Source of the DNA: CBDFKQ01 sp965248855
GTDB taxonomy: Bacteria; Bacteroidota; Bacteroidia; Cytophagales; 172606-1
Direction of reading: 5' to 3'
Assembly: GCA_965248855.1 (NCBI GenBank)
Contig: CBDFKQ010000004.1
Coordinates: forward strand, 62,001 to 126,000
Length of the DNA stretch: 64,000 nucleotides
Part shown: piece by piece, positions 34,258 to 43,287 of the stretch
Numbering within the stretch: the stretch's first letter is position 1
How the letters are laid out: every line of letters starts with the position of its first letter
Position numbers and translations under genes: made by a program
The notes under the pieces: generated by a model
What the model was told of the DNA's origin: nothing
The model's database searches: none
What the model saw: the letters and a program-made list of their open reading frames with translations, nothing else

Positions 34258-35496
34258 CTAAATTAAAATACCTGCAATAGTTGCTGATAAATAAGAGGCA
34301 AGTGTACCACATATTAATGCACGAACTCCCAGTTCTGATAGATCTTTTCTTCTTTCAGGTACTAATTGTCCGATGCCACCAACCTGGATGGCTATGGATG
34401 CAAAATTAGCAAAACCGCATAAAGCGAATGTAGTTATAATAATTGTTTTAGGTTGAAGAAATTTTATGATTTTTGTCATGTCTAAATAGGCAACAAATTC
34501 GTTCACAACCATTTTAGTACCCATTAGGGTTCCCGCAGAACGAATGTCTTCACTGGGTACACCCATCACATAGGCAAATCCGGAAAATACCCATCCTAAA
34601 ATAAATTTTAAACTTAATCCGGGGAAATTTAAAAGTCCTCCCATTTTTCCAAGTGTATAATCAAGTAAACTTATTAATGCAATAAAGCCGATCAACATTG
34701 CAACAACGTTTAATGCAACTTTCAAGCCATCGGATGCGCCATGCGATATAGCGTCTATTAAATTTGAAGTTGTTTTTTTTATTTCAAGGTTTACTACACC
34801 TACAGTTTGAGAAATCATTGTTTCGGGATAAACTATTTTTGAAATAACCAATGCTCCCGGAGCTGCCATTAAACTGGCTGTAAGTAAATATTCTGCGGGT
34901 ATGCCCAGTGAAATATAGGTAGCCATTACCCCGCCTGCTATGCAAGCCATACTACCTGACATAGATGCCAATAATTCTGACTTCGTCATCCCTAATAAAT
35001 AAGGCCTGATCATAATTTGAGCTTCAACCTGCCCTACAAAAACACTCGCGATATTTGATAACGCTTCACTACCGCTTACACCTAATAATTTATGCATTAT
35101 CTTGGCTGCAAAAGAAACAATCCTCTGCATTATGCCGATGTGGTATGCAATGCTAACCAATACAGCTACAAATATTATGGTTGGTACAATTTTAAAAAAG
35201 AAAATTATTCCATTTTCATTTCCAAAAACGGATTGCATTAAAGGTTTATTTACGAGGGCTCCAAAGATAAATATTGCTCCATCATTTGAAAAATCAAGAA
35301 CTTTAGTAATGACTTTAGCTATCCAGCCGAAGATAATTTGACCCAATGGTATTTTTAAAATAAAAATAGCCAACGATAATTGAATTGCTAAACCAACAGC
35401 AACTAACTTGTAATTAATTGCTTTTCTATTATTTGAAAGTAAGAAGGCAATTCCTAAAATTACAAAAATTCCTAAAAGGCCGGTATATCTCTGCAC
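34258..35496 (-). CDS. concentrative nucleoside transporter (CNT/NupC family)
   Basis: 412 residues with N-terminal, core and C-terminal transporter domains and about ten membrane segments. Diagnostic motifs: GVSGSEALSNIASVFVGQVEA, MSGSMACIAGGVMATYISLG, SAGTLMGTKMVVNEFVAY and LCGFANFASIAIQVGGIG, which include the nucleoside- and Na+-binding positions of CNTs. Imports nucleosides with a cation gradient. Forty-eight bases downstream of the queuosine-precursor transporter gene on the same strand, possibly co-transcribed. Confidence 0.93.
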   Translation of the reverse strand: MQRYTGLLGIFVILGIAFLLSNNRKAINYKLVAVGLAIQLSLAIFILKIPLGQIIFGWIAKVITKVLDFSNDGAIFIFGALVNKPLMQSVFGNENGIIFFFKIVPTIIFVAVLVSIAYHIGIMQRIVSFAAKIMHKLLGVSGSEALSNIASVFVGQVEAQIMIRPYLLGMTKSELLASMSGSMACIAGGVMATYISLGIPAEYLLTASLMAAPGALVISKIVYPETMISQTVGVVNLEIKKTTSNLIDAISHGASDGLKVALNVVAMLIGFIALISLLDYTLGKMGGLLNFPGLSLKFILGWVFSGFAYVMGVPSEDIRSAGTLMGTKMVVNEFVAYLDMTKIIKFLQPKTIIITTFALCGFANFASIAIQVGGIGQLVPERRKDLSELGVRALICGTLASYLSATIAGILI

Positions 35497-35544
35497 TTAA
35501 ATTATATTAAATTAAGTGGAAAAGTACTCTATTTTTATGAAAAA

Positions 35545-36366
35545 TTAAATTTTTGGATTTTCTTTTAAATCACCGCTTTCAATTGCGGCTTCTTCAATAA
35601 TTTCATCGGAGGTTTTCTTACCTAAATACTTATCAATCATATTATGTGCGATATATAAAACAGGTGTAATGGCAATTGCTATTATCGCTTTATATACATA
35701 ATTATTGTTTGCAACTGTAAAGGCTTGCTCCAAAGACCAGTTTCCAAAAAAATAAAATGCAACAAAAATAACTACATAAGAATCAATAAGTTGTGAAATC
35801 ATTGTGGAACCGGTCGCTCTTAACCAAATCCATTTTTTACCCGTTATTTTTCGAATAAAATGAAAAATAAAGGAATCCGTGAGTTGGCCTACTAAAAATG
35901 CCGTGATAGAACCAAGAATAATATTTAAACCTTGTCTGAATACGTTGCTAAAGGCAAAATTTATATTAAAAGCTTCACCTGTGGATGTTTTTGAATTCAC
36001 ATCCAACCAAAATTGTGCAGGAGGTAGAAGAGTAGAAATAAAAATGATTAAAAAAGAATAAGCTATAAAGATAGCAGTTATATAACTTATTTTTTTAACA
36101 CCTGCTTTTCCAAAATATTCATTAATAATATCAGAAGTTACAAATACGATAGGCCATATTAATACTCCGGCAGTTTGGCTGCTATTAAGTTGAATAAAAC
36201 CTCCTACCGAAATAACATCAGTTGGCTGACCCAATAATTTTGATAAGGAGAAAATTTTTACTCCTATTATTTCAGCTACAATTGCATTTGTTAAAACTAT
36301 TGCGCCTAAAATTAGAAAAAGATTACTTTTTTTTCTGTTAAATTCGGTTGTGTGATCTATTAGCAA
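35545..36366 (-). CDS. queuosine precursor transporter (YhhQ/VUT family)
   Basis: 273 residues with about six membrane helices. Features of the DUF165/Vut_1 family are WPIVFVTSDIINEYFGKAGVKKISY, GSITAFLVGQLTDSFIF and RATGSTMISQLIDSYVVIFVAF. YhhQ of E. coli imports the queuosine precursors preQ0/preQ1; the same role is inferred here. The C-terminal 20 residues are an acidic tail. Co-oriented with the nucleoside transporter, which suits a salvage role. Confidence 0.88.
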   Translation of the reverse strand: MLIDHTTEFNRKKSNLFLILGAIVLTNAIVAEIIGVKIFSLSKLLGQPTDVISVGGFIQLNSSQTAGVLIWPIVFVTSDIINEYFGKAGVKKISYITAIFIAYSFLIIFISTLLPPAQFWLDVNSKTSTGEAFNINFAFSNVFRQGLNIILGSITAFLVGQLTDSFIFHFIRKITGKKWIWLRATGSTMISQLIDSYVVIFVAFYFFGNWSLEQAFTVANNNYVYKAIIAIAITPVLYIAHNMIDKYLGKKTSDEIIEEAAIESGDLKENPKI

Positions 36367-36441
36367 GTAAGTAATTTTATAAGTTTAATTTATAAAATTA
36401 TAAATAGTTTGCAGATAGAAAATATTTTTTTTAAAAATATT

Positions 36442-37362
36442 TTAAGATTCGGAAATCATGATATTATTTCCTTCTAAAGACAAATAGGATTCTTCAAAAA
36501 TTTGGCGTGCTTCTTCCAGAAATGGGGTTATATCTTTATATCGAGAAGAATAATGACCCAATAAGAGTTTTTTAACATTAGCTAATTTGGCCACAGTTGC
36601 TGCTTGTAATGCAGTAGAATGATAAGTTTGTTCTGCACGTTCTATTTGTTCATGTAAAAATGTAGATTCATGATAGAGTAAATCAACATTTTCTATTTGT
36701 GCCAGTATCGGCTCATAAAATGCTGTATCTGAGCAAAAAGCGTAACTTCTGCTCTGTTTAGGTTCGAAGGTATGATCTTTGTTTTTATAAATAACTTTTC
36801 CGGTTTCATCTTTTACATCTTCACCTTGCTTTAAAGCAAGCATTTGCGACGGCAGAAAATATTCCGGTAACGAACTGATGTTTATTCGGCGTTTTTTTGC
36901 TTTTTCTTTAAATAAAAAGCCGGAGCACTGAATGCGATGATTTAATGGAATGGTTTCCACTGAAATAAATTCATTTTCATAAATTATCTCCGCCACACCA
37001 TTTTTTAATTCCCTGAAATGAATTTTATAATAAAGATGTGTATCAGAATATTTAAATTGAATACTCAGTATTTCTTTTAATCCGGGAGGCCCATATAAAT
37101 ACAAGTCATGTTTTCGCTTTTGTAAATGCATTGTAGATAGCAAGCCAATCAAGCCATTATAATGGTCGCCATGTAAATGACTGATAAAGATATGGTCAAT
37201 ACGATTTATTCTTACCTTAAAGCGTTGCATTTGCATTTGAGTGCCCTCGCCACAATCAATCAGAAAGTTTTCTTCCTGAATTTGCAGAAGTTGTGCGGTT
37301 GGATGTCTTCCAAATGCAGGAGCGGCTGAGTTAGACCCTAATATTTTTACAATAAATGTCAA
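36442..37362 (-). CDS. rnz: ribonuclease Z
   Basis: 306 residues from TTG at 37362 (MTFIVKILGSNSAAPAFGRHPTAQ). An ATG at 37416 is in frame but adds 18 residues with no counterpart at the usual RNase Z start, so I prefer the TTG; the start is uncertain. Metallo-beta-lactamase motif SHLHGDHYNGL is present, followed by CSDTAFYE, YHESTFLHE and LLGHYSSRY for the other zinc ligands. Matures tRNA 3' ends or acts as a general 3'-processing nuclease. Confidence 0.93.
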   Translation of the reverse strand: MTFIVKILGSNSAAPAFGRHPTAQLLQIQEENFLIDCGEGTQMQMQRFKVRINRIDHIFISHLHGDHYNGLIGLLSTMHLQKRKHDLYLYGPPGLKEILSIQFKYSDTHLYYKIHFRELKNGVAEIIYENEFISVETIPLNHRIQCSGFLFKEKAKKRRINISSLPEYFLPSQMLALKQGEDVKDETGKVIYKNKDHTFEPKQSRSYAFCSDTAFYEPILAQIENVDLLYHESTFLHEQIERAEQTYHSTALQAATVAKLANVKKLLLGHYSSRYKDITPFLEEARQIFEESYLSLEGNNIMISES

Positions 37363-37463
37363 ATAAGAAAAATAAAATTTACAATTTGAGTTAATTAAAA
37401 TTGTTACCCGAAACAATTATCTAAGGTATAACCATCATATAATTGTTTTAAATATAATAAATG

Positions 37464-37552
37464 TTGGGGGTTGCCTAACGGCCGGGCTTTACGTTTCAAT
37501 CCTTTTGTTCGTACCTCACAAAAAGGATTTCCACTGCAATCCCTAACCCAAA
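37464..37552 (+). repeat. dispersed repeat, copy 2 (with hairpin)
   Basis: A GC-richer block in an AT-rich spacer: TTGCCTAACGGCCGGGCTTT, then AATCCTTTT (37498-37506) pairing with AAAAGGATT (37521-37529) around TTCGTACCTCA, then ACTGCAATCCCTAACCC. The TAAC-containing ends are in direct orientation. Related to 13824-13905. The general look is that of interspersed palindromic elements I associate with Sphingobacteria genomes; no coding capacity. Confidence 0.65.
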
Positions 37553-37645
37553 AAAATTAATCAAAAGATAAAAAATCAGTATATCAATATTAATATATTC
37601 ATAATTTAGAACAATCTAAATTAAATATCTTATTGATAATTCTTT

Positions 37646-38026
37646 TTACATACCTTCTTCCATACCAAAATCTTTTTCCAATTCGCTCATAAAAATAGCA
37701 TCAGTGGCTTCTGCAACAGTGGGTAAAATGTCAAAAACACTATTTAATTGCGAAATTTTAATTATTTTCATTGCATGTTCACTTATTTGACAAAGTATCA
37801 TTGTTCCCTCAGCATCTTTACAAAGATGATTGCCAACAATAAGTGCACTTAAACCTGATGAATCAATATATTTTACTTCTTTAAGATCTATTATTATATT
37901 TTTAACGCCTTCTGATTGTAATCCTTGCAAAATTGTTTTTAATTCAGATGAAACAGTTGCATCAAGTTTTCCTTCTTGAAGACTTACTATTGCATACTTT
38001 TCTTGTTTATCAATTGAAAGTTTCAT
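37646..38026 (-). CDS. STAS-domain protein (anti-sigma factor antagonist type)
   Basis: 126 residues, a single STAS domain. IIIDLKEVKYIDSSGLSALIVGNHL holds the DSSG motif whose Ser is phosphorylated in SpoIIAA/RsbV relatives, followed by the MILCQISEHAMKIIKISQL strand-helix. Probably a cytoplasmic phospho-switch, but no anti-sigma kinase or phosphatase gene lies nearby, so the partner is unknown. Forty bases downstream of purC on the same strand. Confidence 0.88.
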   Translation of the reverse strand: MKLSIDKQEKYAIVSLQEGKLDATVSSELKTILQGLQSEGVKNIIIDLKEVKYIDSSGLSALIVGNHLCKDAEGTMILCQISEHAMKIIKISQLNSVFDILPTVAEATDAIFMSELEKDFGMEEGM

Positions 38027-38066
38027 AAAAATTTTACGATTAATGTTAAAAACTTTTTAAAGTAAT

Positions 38067-39002
38067 TTATTTCACTAAAAAATTTGCCAGATTTTTTTCC
38101 AATCTTTCATTTATTTCAATATTAGTTTTTTGAAATAAATTGCCGGTAACTTTTTCAAATAACTCAATATATCTTTCTGAAATTTGGTTTATAAATTCAA
38201 CGGGCATTTCGGGCATTAATTGTCCTTCTTTCCCTTGAAAACCATGTTCCATCAACCACTCCCTTACAAACTCTTTGGAAAGTTGCTTCTGTAGGTGATT
38301 AGCATTTTGCCTTTCTTGATAACCTTCTAAATAAAAATATCTTGATGAATCGGGTGTGTGTATTTCATCAATTAAATAAATTTTACTATTTAATTTTCCG
38401 AATTCATATTTTGTATCTGCAAGAATTAGTCCTCTATCATTTGCCATTTCTGATCCTCTTTTAAAGAGAGCCAAGGCATATCTCTCAATAACTTCATAAT
38501 CTTCACCCGAAACTATATTTTTTTTAATAATATCTTCTTTCGCAATATCTTCATCGTGGCCTTCATGTGCTTTCGTACTTGGGGTAACAATTGGATGGGG
38601 AAATTTATCATTTTCTTTCATCCCTTCCGGCAATTTTACTCCACATAATTCTCTAACTCCACTTTTATAAGTTCTCCAGGCATGACCACATAAATAACCT
38701 CGAACAACCATTTCAACTTGAAAAGGTTCGCATCGTTTACCAATGCTAACATTTGGATCAGGTGTTTCGGTAAGCCAATTTGGAACAATATCTGCAGTTG
38801 AAGAAAGAAAGTAAGATGCTATTTGATTTAAAACTTGACCTTTATATGGTATCGGAGATGGCAAAATTACATCAAAAGCAGAAATCCTATCCGAAGCAAT
38901 AATGAGCATTTTATCATTTAAAAAATAAACATCACGCACTTTTCCTTTATAGAAACCTGTTTGCCCAATAAATTTAAAATTTGTTTCTTTTAATGCATTC
39001 AT
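38067..39002 (-). CDS. purC: phosphoribosylaminoimidazole-succinocarboxamide synthase (SAICAR synthetase)
   Basis: 311 residues. Starts with GKVRDVYFLNDKMLIIASDRISAFDVILP and continues with VEMVVRGYLCGHAWRTY, RGLILADTKYEFG and YLIDEIHTPDSSRY, all standard PurC segments. It ligates aspartate to CAIR in purine synthesis. The length is that of the longer, eukaryote/Bacteroidota-like PurC form. Other pur genes are absent here. Confidence 0.96.
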   Translation of the reverse strand: MNALKETNFKFIGQTGFYKGKVRDVYFLNDKMLIIASDRISAFDVILPSPIPYKGQVLNQIASYFLSSTADIVPNWLTETPDPNVSIGKRCEPFQVEMVVRGYLCGHAWRTYKSGVRELCGVKLPEGMKENDKFPHPIVTPSTKAHEGHDEDIAKEDIIKKNIVSGEDYEVIERYALALFKRGSEMANDRGLILADTKYEFGKLNSKIYLIDEIHTPDSSRYFYLEGYQERQNANHLQKQLSKEFVREWLMEHGFQGKEGQLMPEMPVEFINQISERYIELFEKVTGNLFQKTNIEINERLEKNLANFLVK

Positions 39003-39174
39003 TTTTTTTCTGTAAAAAGGATTTTGTTCTTTATTTCATATATTTCAAAATCGGGTTTAAAGATAAAAAAATATCCTTAAAAATCGGGAATGCTTTTTTA
39101 TAAATGAATTATGCAGGTATCAAATAGTAAACTAAATAACATGTATTCATCTAATGTTTAATTCCAAAATATTT

Positions 39175-40095
39175 ATGCACAAATACATATTGATTTTCAC
39201 GATTAATTTATGGTTCATTTCCTTTTTGCAAGCCCAACCGGAAAAAGAAAAACGAGATTTAAAATTGGAAAGCGAGCTGTTAACATTAATAGCGCCTTTC
39301 AAGGGAGATGTTGGTATTTATGTTCATCATTTAAAAAGTCATAAAACCGTTTCCATAAAGGCAGATTCCATTTTCCCGTCAGCAAGTTTAATAAAAGTAC
39401 CCATTTTAATAACATTGTTTGACAGGATTAACAAGGGAGAAATTAATAAAGACAGCATGTTGATTTTTAAAGATTCTCTCAGATATTCTGTTGAAACTGA
39501 TTTATTGGCATCTATGCGTGATACTGCAAAAGTAAATTTGGAACAAATAGCAATGCTTGCTGTTAGTTTGAGCGATAATACTGCAGCACTCTGGTGCCAA
39601 ACTATAGCAGGCACAGGAATAAATATTAATAATTTTTTGAAGAATAATAATTTTGAACAAACAAGAATTAACTCGCGCACACCGGGAAGAAAAGCTGAAC
39701 AAAATAAATACGGTTGGGGGCAAACAACTCCACGCGAAATGGCTTATTTATTTATTAAACTAAGACAAAAAAAAATAATTAATGAAAATGTGAGTGAAAA
39801 AATTTATCGATATCTAGGAAGATCATTTTGGGATGGCGAAGCACTCTCTCAAATCCCACCCTATATAAATAAAATATCAAAACAAGGCACTGTTAGTAAA
39901 TCAAGGTCGGAAGTAGTGCTTGTAAATGCACCGCATGGCGATTATGTTTTTTGTGTGATAACTAATAATCAGAAAGACGTGAGTACAAAGCCCAATAATG
40001 AAGGGTATATTTTATTAAGGTCAATATCTCGCACTATATGGCAACATTTTGAAAAAAAATCAAAATGGATCGCGGGTGATTTGAAAGGGAAATAA
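39175..40095 (+). CDS. serine hydrolase, class A beta-lactamase-like
   Basis: About 306 residues from ATG at 39175 (MHKYILIFTINLWFISFLQAQ, a clean signal peptide); an in-frame ATG at 39154 adds seven residues and cannot be excluded. Class A motifs: SLIK after FPSA (SxxK, nucleophile Ser), SDN in VSLSDNTA, and KQGTVSKS as the KTG equivalent with Gln for Thr. The deacylating Glu is not certain (GWGQTTPREMA region). Periplasmic. It could be a beta-lactamase or a peptidase/esterase of the beta-lactamase2 (PF13354) family; resistance cannot be claimed from sequence. Confidence 0.82.
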   Translation: MHKYILIFTINLWFISFLQAQPEKEKRDLKLESELLTLIAPFKGDVGIYVHHLKSHKTVSIKADSIFPSASLIKVPILITLFDRINKGEINKDSMLIFKDSLRYSVETDLLASMRDTAKVNLEQIAMLAVSLSDNTAALWCQTIAGTGININNFLKNNNFEQTRINSRTPGRKAEQNKYGWGQTTPREMAYLFIKLRQKKIINENVSEKIYRYLGRSFWDGEALSQIPPYINKISKQGTVSKSRSEVVLVNAPHGDYVFCVITNNQKDVSTKPNNEGYILLRSISRTIWQHFEKKSKWIAGDLKGK

Positions 40096-40114
40096 CTAAC
40101 CATTTAAAATATAA

Positions 40115-41071
40115 TTATTTTAGTTTAATAAATTTTTCATACTCCGCATTAATCTGTTTATCGGTTAAAACAGATTGAGATTGAATAATAATTCTATACC
40201 TAAAAATAGAGGAATTCAATTCCGGAATTTCAAAATTTGCTGTTTCTTTTCCCTGAGTAAATATTTTTAAACCAAGGGGATTTGCGCTTAACAAACCATC
40301 ATTGCGAATGTTCCAAAAAGTTGGATATGCAATATTTAAAGGATGGTCAAAAACAGAAACAGTTACCGGAATGTTATTTGTTTTGCCTGACAATTTAATC
40401 CATTTAGCTTTTTTTCCAATCACATCTATTCCTACTCCTCCTGAACTGTTTTTTATATTATCGCTTCCGGTAATCGGCAAACCTATATCTTTTGTTAAAT
40501 TTATTGCAAAAAAGCCTTCATCAGAATCAATAAATGTTATTGGTTCTATAATTGGTGTTAGAGTAATAATTATATCTATTAAACGCATATTACCCTCAGC
40601 CCGAAAAATATATTTATTATTTTGATATAATAATTCCGACCCATCTTCTTTTACCCATTCCATTCCAACTTCTATTCCGCCTACGTCATTACCACCTTTG
40701 GTTTTTAAAATTTTAGTATGGCGAATTTTTCCAAATTTTTTAGCATTACTTTCATCGGCATTTCTCCAAAAATTAATTCCGTTTGCATTGCCAAAGCCTA
40801 GCCATACTCCGCTGGGCACTGCATTTTCTTCTGTAATGGTTTTTGGTATAAACTCTTTAACAATAGAGTGACCTTGAGCAGTATTTAAAGGAAATAATAT
40901 GGGCTTATTTAAAAGCGAATCGGAATATAAATAAGATGTAAATAATTTTCCATCGATCATCACATCTATTTTCTTTTCATTGTTTTTAGAAATGATTTGT
41001 ACTTTAGCGGGTGTTTGCGAAAAACCGGTTGTATAAATTAAAATTGAAAAAAAGTAAAAAATCAATCTCAT
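40115..41071 (-). CDS. DUF6807/PmoA-like secreted protein, degenerate motif
   Basis: 318 residues with a signal peptide ending near GFSQ (about 20). The family pattern of PmoA-like proteins is visible: DGKLFTSYLY, KPILFPLNTAQGHSIVKEF, WLGFGNANGINFW, VFDHPLNIAYPTFWNIR and SANPLG. In the relatives I know, the segment before the 'LW..G.VNG.DFW' region reads DHPHHRG; here it is ENAVPSG, and a later WH is FWN, so candidate active-site His residues are missing. Periplasmic, function unknown. Six bases after the GSCFA gene stop, so likely an operon. Confidence 0.72.
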   Translation of the reverse strand: MRLIFYFFSILIYTTGFSQTPAKVQIISKNNEKKIDVMIDGKLFTSYLYSDSLLNKPILFPLNTAQGHSIVKEFIPKTITEENAVPSGVWLGFGNANGINFWRNADESNAKKFGKIRHTKILKTKGGNDVGGIEVGMEWVKEDGSELLYQNNKYIFRAEGNMRLIDIIITLTPIIEPITFIDSDEGFFAINLTKDIGLPITGSDNIKNSSGGVGIDVIGKKAKWIKLSGKTNNIPVTVSVFDHPLNIAYPTFWNIRNDGLLSANPLGLKIFTQGKETANFEIPELNSSIFRYRIIIQSQSVLTDKQINAEYEKFIKLK

Positions 41072-41076
41072 AAAGT

Positions 41077-42102
41077 TTATTTATTAATTTTTTTAACACT
41101 TAATTTTATTTCCCATTCTTCTATTTCCTTACTTACATCTACCTGATGCCTAACGCTGTAAAGCTCACTTAAAGTGTTGCTAACGAAATCAAAATATTTT
41201 TCGTTACCGATTTTAAAAAATTTATGATGTAATAATTTCTCTATCGCATTCCATTTTTTTAGAAAAATATGAGTGCCTTCATCAAAATAAGTTTCGGCAA
41301 ACTTGTTCCAGATATAATCCTCCGCCACCTCGCTAGGATGGATCATATCCTGTTTATAAAATCGATAATCACGCAAATCGTCAATCATTATTTCGTAAGA
41401 AGGGAAATAAGAAACCACATTTGGATTTTTTTCGAGTGCTTCATTGCATGCAATTCTAAGCAGTGATTTACTCACTTGATTTAGTTCAATTGTATCTTTT
41501 ATATGCCTTACAGGGCTGACAGTAAAAATTATTTGGCAATGAGAATTTATGCTTTTAATATTTTCAATCAAAGTATTAAGAGAAAAATTTATTTTTTCGA
41601 TACTTAATAATTCCTTTTTAAATAAGTTGGAAGGCATTTTGTGGCAATTAGCCACATAATTGTCAGTTTGTAAATGTTTATAAACAAACGAAGTGCCTAA
41701 AGTGATAATAACAAAATCTGCATTTGATAAAAAAGAATAAGAATCCTCAATCGTTTTACTTATTAAATCTTGCAATTCATTAGCAGAAGGAGCAGTAATA
41801 TTTGAATGAAAATCGTAGTGAAAAAAGTTTTCATCCCTTTCTATAAATATCGTTTTATCAATATCGTTATTTTGATAATTATAATTTTTTTTATTTTTTA
41901 TAATTTGAAAAACATTTTGAATTGAAACTGGATTAAAAATAATTCCAAATGGATTTGCTGACACATTAAATTTATTTTTCGTAAGGCGATTTCCCATCAC
42001 ATCTGCAAAACAAGATCCAATTGAAAATATTTTTGACGACAAAGAAATTTTTGTAGCTGAAGGCTTAATAAATAATTCTGTACGGAAATTAGAGGTATTC
42101 AT
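41077..42102 (-). CDS. GSCFA-domain protein (SGNH hydrolase-like)
   Basis: 341 residues, no signal peptide. The defining motif GSCFA is at residues about 28-32 (FSIGSCFADVMGNRL), then ANPFGIIFNPVSI, VITLGTSFVY, FTVSPVRHIKD and DMIHPSEVAEDYIW. The Ser/His arrangement parallels SGNH esterases (block I Ser, block V DxxH). The family is typical of Bacteroidota and of unknown substrate. Operon with the DUF6807 gene downstream; divergent from the LolD-like gene. Confidence 0.9.
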   Translation of the reverse strand: MNTSNFRTELFIKPSATKISLSSKIFSIGSCFADVMGNRLTKNKFNVSANPFGIIFNPVSIQNVFQIIKNKKNYNYQNNDIDKTIFIERDENFFHYDFHSNITAPSANELQDLISKTIEDSYSFLSNADFVIITLGTSFVYKHLQTDNYVANCHKMPSNLFKKELLSIEKINFSLNTLIENIKSINSHCQIIFTVSPVRHIKDTIELNQVSKSLLRIACNEALEKNPNVVSYFPSYEIMIDDLRDYRFYKQDMIHPSEVAEDYIWNKFAETYFDEGTHIFLKKWNAIEKLLHHKFFKIGNEKYFDFVSNTLSELYSVRHQVDVSKEIEEWEIKLSVKKINK

Positions 42103-42173
42103 TCTTTATCTCAGTTTTTATATATTATTTTGGAGACAACATTATTTATATTGCCAAAATTAGATTAAAAAGT

Positions 42174-42867
42174 ATGTTAAAGGCTGAAAATATAACCAAA
42201 TCTTACGGGAGTTTGCAAGTGCTGAAAGGAATAGATGTGGAAGTAAAAGGTGGTGAAATTTTATCAATTGTCGGTGCATCAGGGGCCGGTAAAAGTACTT
42301 TATTACACATTTTAGGTTCTTTAGATAAACCGGATACAGGCAATGTTACATTTTTTGATCAAAATATTTCTTCCATGAAAGGAAATAATTTATCATCCTT
42401 TCGAAATAAGCATATTGGTTTTATTTTTCAATTTCATAACCTTCTTCCCGAATTTACTGCTTTGGAAAACGTTTGTATTCCCGGTTTTCTTTCAAAAAAA
42501 AAATGAAAAAGAAGTTATTGAAAAAGCTAAATCATTAATGGAAAAACTTGGTATTTCGCACAGAATGCAAAATAAACCAAGTCAACTTTCAGGTGGAGAA
42601 GCACAACGCACAGCGGTTGCAAGAGCTTTAATAAATTCGCCATCTATTATTTTCGCCGATGAACCAAGTGGTAATTTGGATTCAAAAAACGCAGAGGAGC
42701 TCCATCATTTATTTTTTCAATTGCGAGATGAAATGCAGCAAACTTTCGTAATAGTTACTCACAACGAATCTCTCGCCGAAATGGCTGACAGGAAAATAGA
42801 AATGAAAGATGGAAGGATTTGGAATGAAACGTTGAGAGGAAACAAAAAAGAAATTGAAATAAATTAA
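42174..42867 (+). pseudogene. LolD-like lipoprotein-release ABC ATPase, frameshifted in an A10 tract
   Basis: Two overlapping frames make one protein. Frame 1 (42174-42506) gives MLKAENITKSYGSLQVLKGI, Walker A GASGAGKST and the Q loop FIFQFHNLLPEF, then stops. The second frame continues with MEKLGISHRMQNKPSQLSGG, Walker B IIFADEPSGNLDS and VTHNESLAEMADR up to 42867. The break is at ten A (42494-42503); nine A would restore an intact ATPase of 230 residues, the normal LolD length. LolD powers LolCE, which releases lipoproteins to the outer membrane. It may be a sequencing or assembly error, a real pseudogene, a phase-variable gene, or one rescued by polymerase slippage. No lolC/E in the window. 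Confidence 0.85.
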
Positions 42868-42881
42868 TCTAATGAAAAAAA

Positions 42882-43283
42882 ATGGCTTACAGTTATTATA
42901 ATTATTTAATTTTAGTTTCCTCCGAATCTAATATCAATTCTGAAAATTTGCATAAGGCTTGTGAAAAATTATTGACCATGGGTTGTAAAAATATTGAAAC
43001 CCATGATGAATCTTTTATGCTTGAGTTTGCAGAAAAATATAAATTTTATTTAAAACTAAATAGAGAAACCTATGTAGCAGAGGAATCTGCAGAAATTGCC
43101 CGGCAAGATTTCGTAGTTGATGAAAAAAAGGAAAATATTGCAAGCTGCAAAAGTAGATATGAAATGAGTGCCGACGCTGATCCAAATATGGATTATTTTA
43201 ACGAATCACTATTCATTATAGAGATATTTGAAAAATTTCCGGGAGTATTTATTTTTGATCCTAATTCAGGAGATTTTTTATAA
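42882..43283 (+). CDS. hypothetical protein
   Basis: 133 residues, soluble, acidic, not recognised. It begins with alternating hydrophobic residues (YNYLILVSSESN), then a helix with LHKACEKLLTMGCKNIE, and ends with FEKFPGVFIFDPNSGDFL. Size and composition recall small stand-alone proteins such as immunity proteins, but nothing specific supports that. Starts 14 bases after the LolD-like frame, so it is probably co-transcribed with it. Confidence 0.65.
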   Translation: MAYSYYNYLILVSSESNINSENLHKACEKLLTMGCKNIETHDESFMLEFAEKYKFYLKLNRETYVAEESAEIARQDFVVDEKKENIASCKSRYEMSADADPNMDYFNESLFIIEIFEKFPGVFIFDPNSGDFL

Positions 43284-43287
43284 ATTT

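Noticed and set aside
37471..37550. Integron attC-like site, suggested by GCCTAAC at one end of the repeat
   Set aside because: attC sites need inverted end boxes (RYYYAAC and GTTRRRY). Here both ends carry TAAC in the same orientation, and there is no integrase or cassette array nearby.
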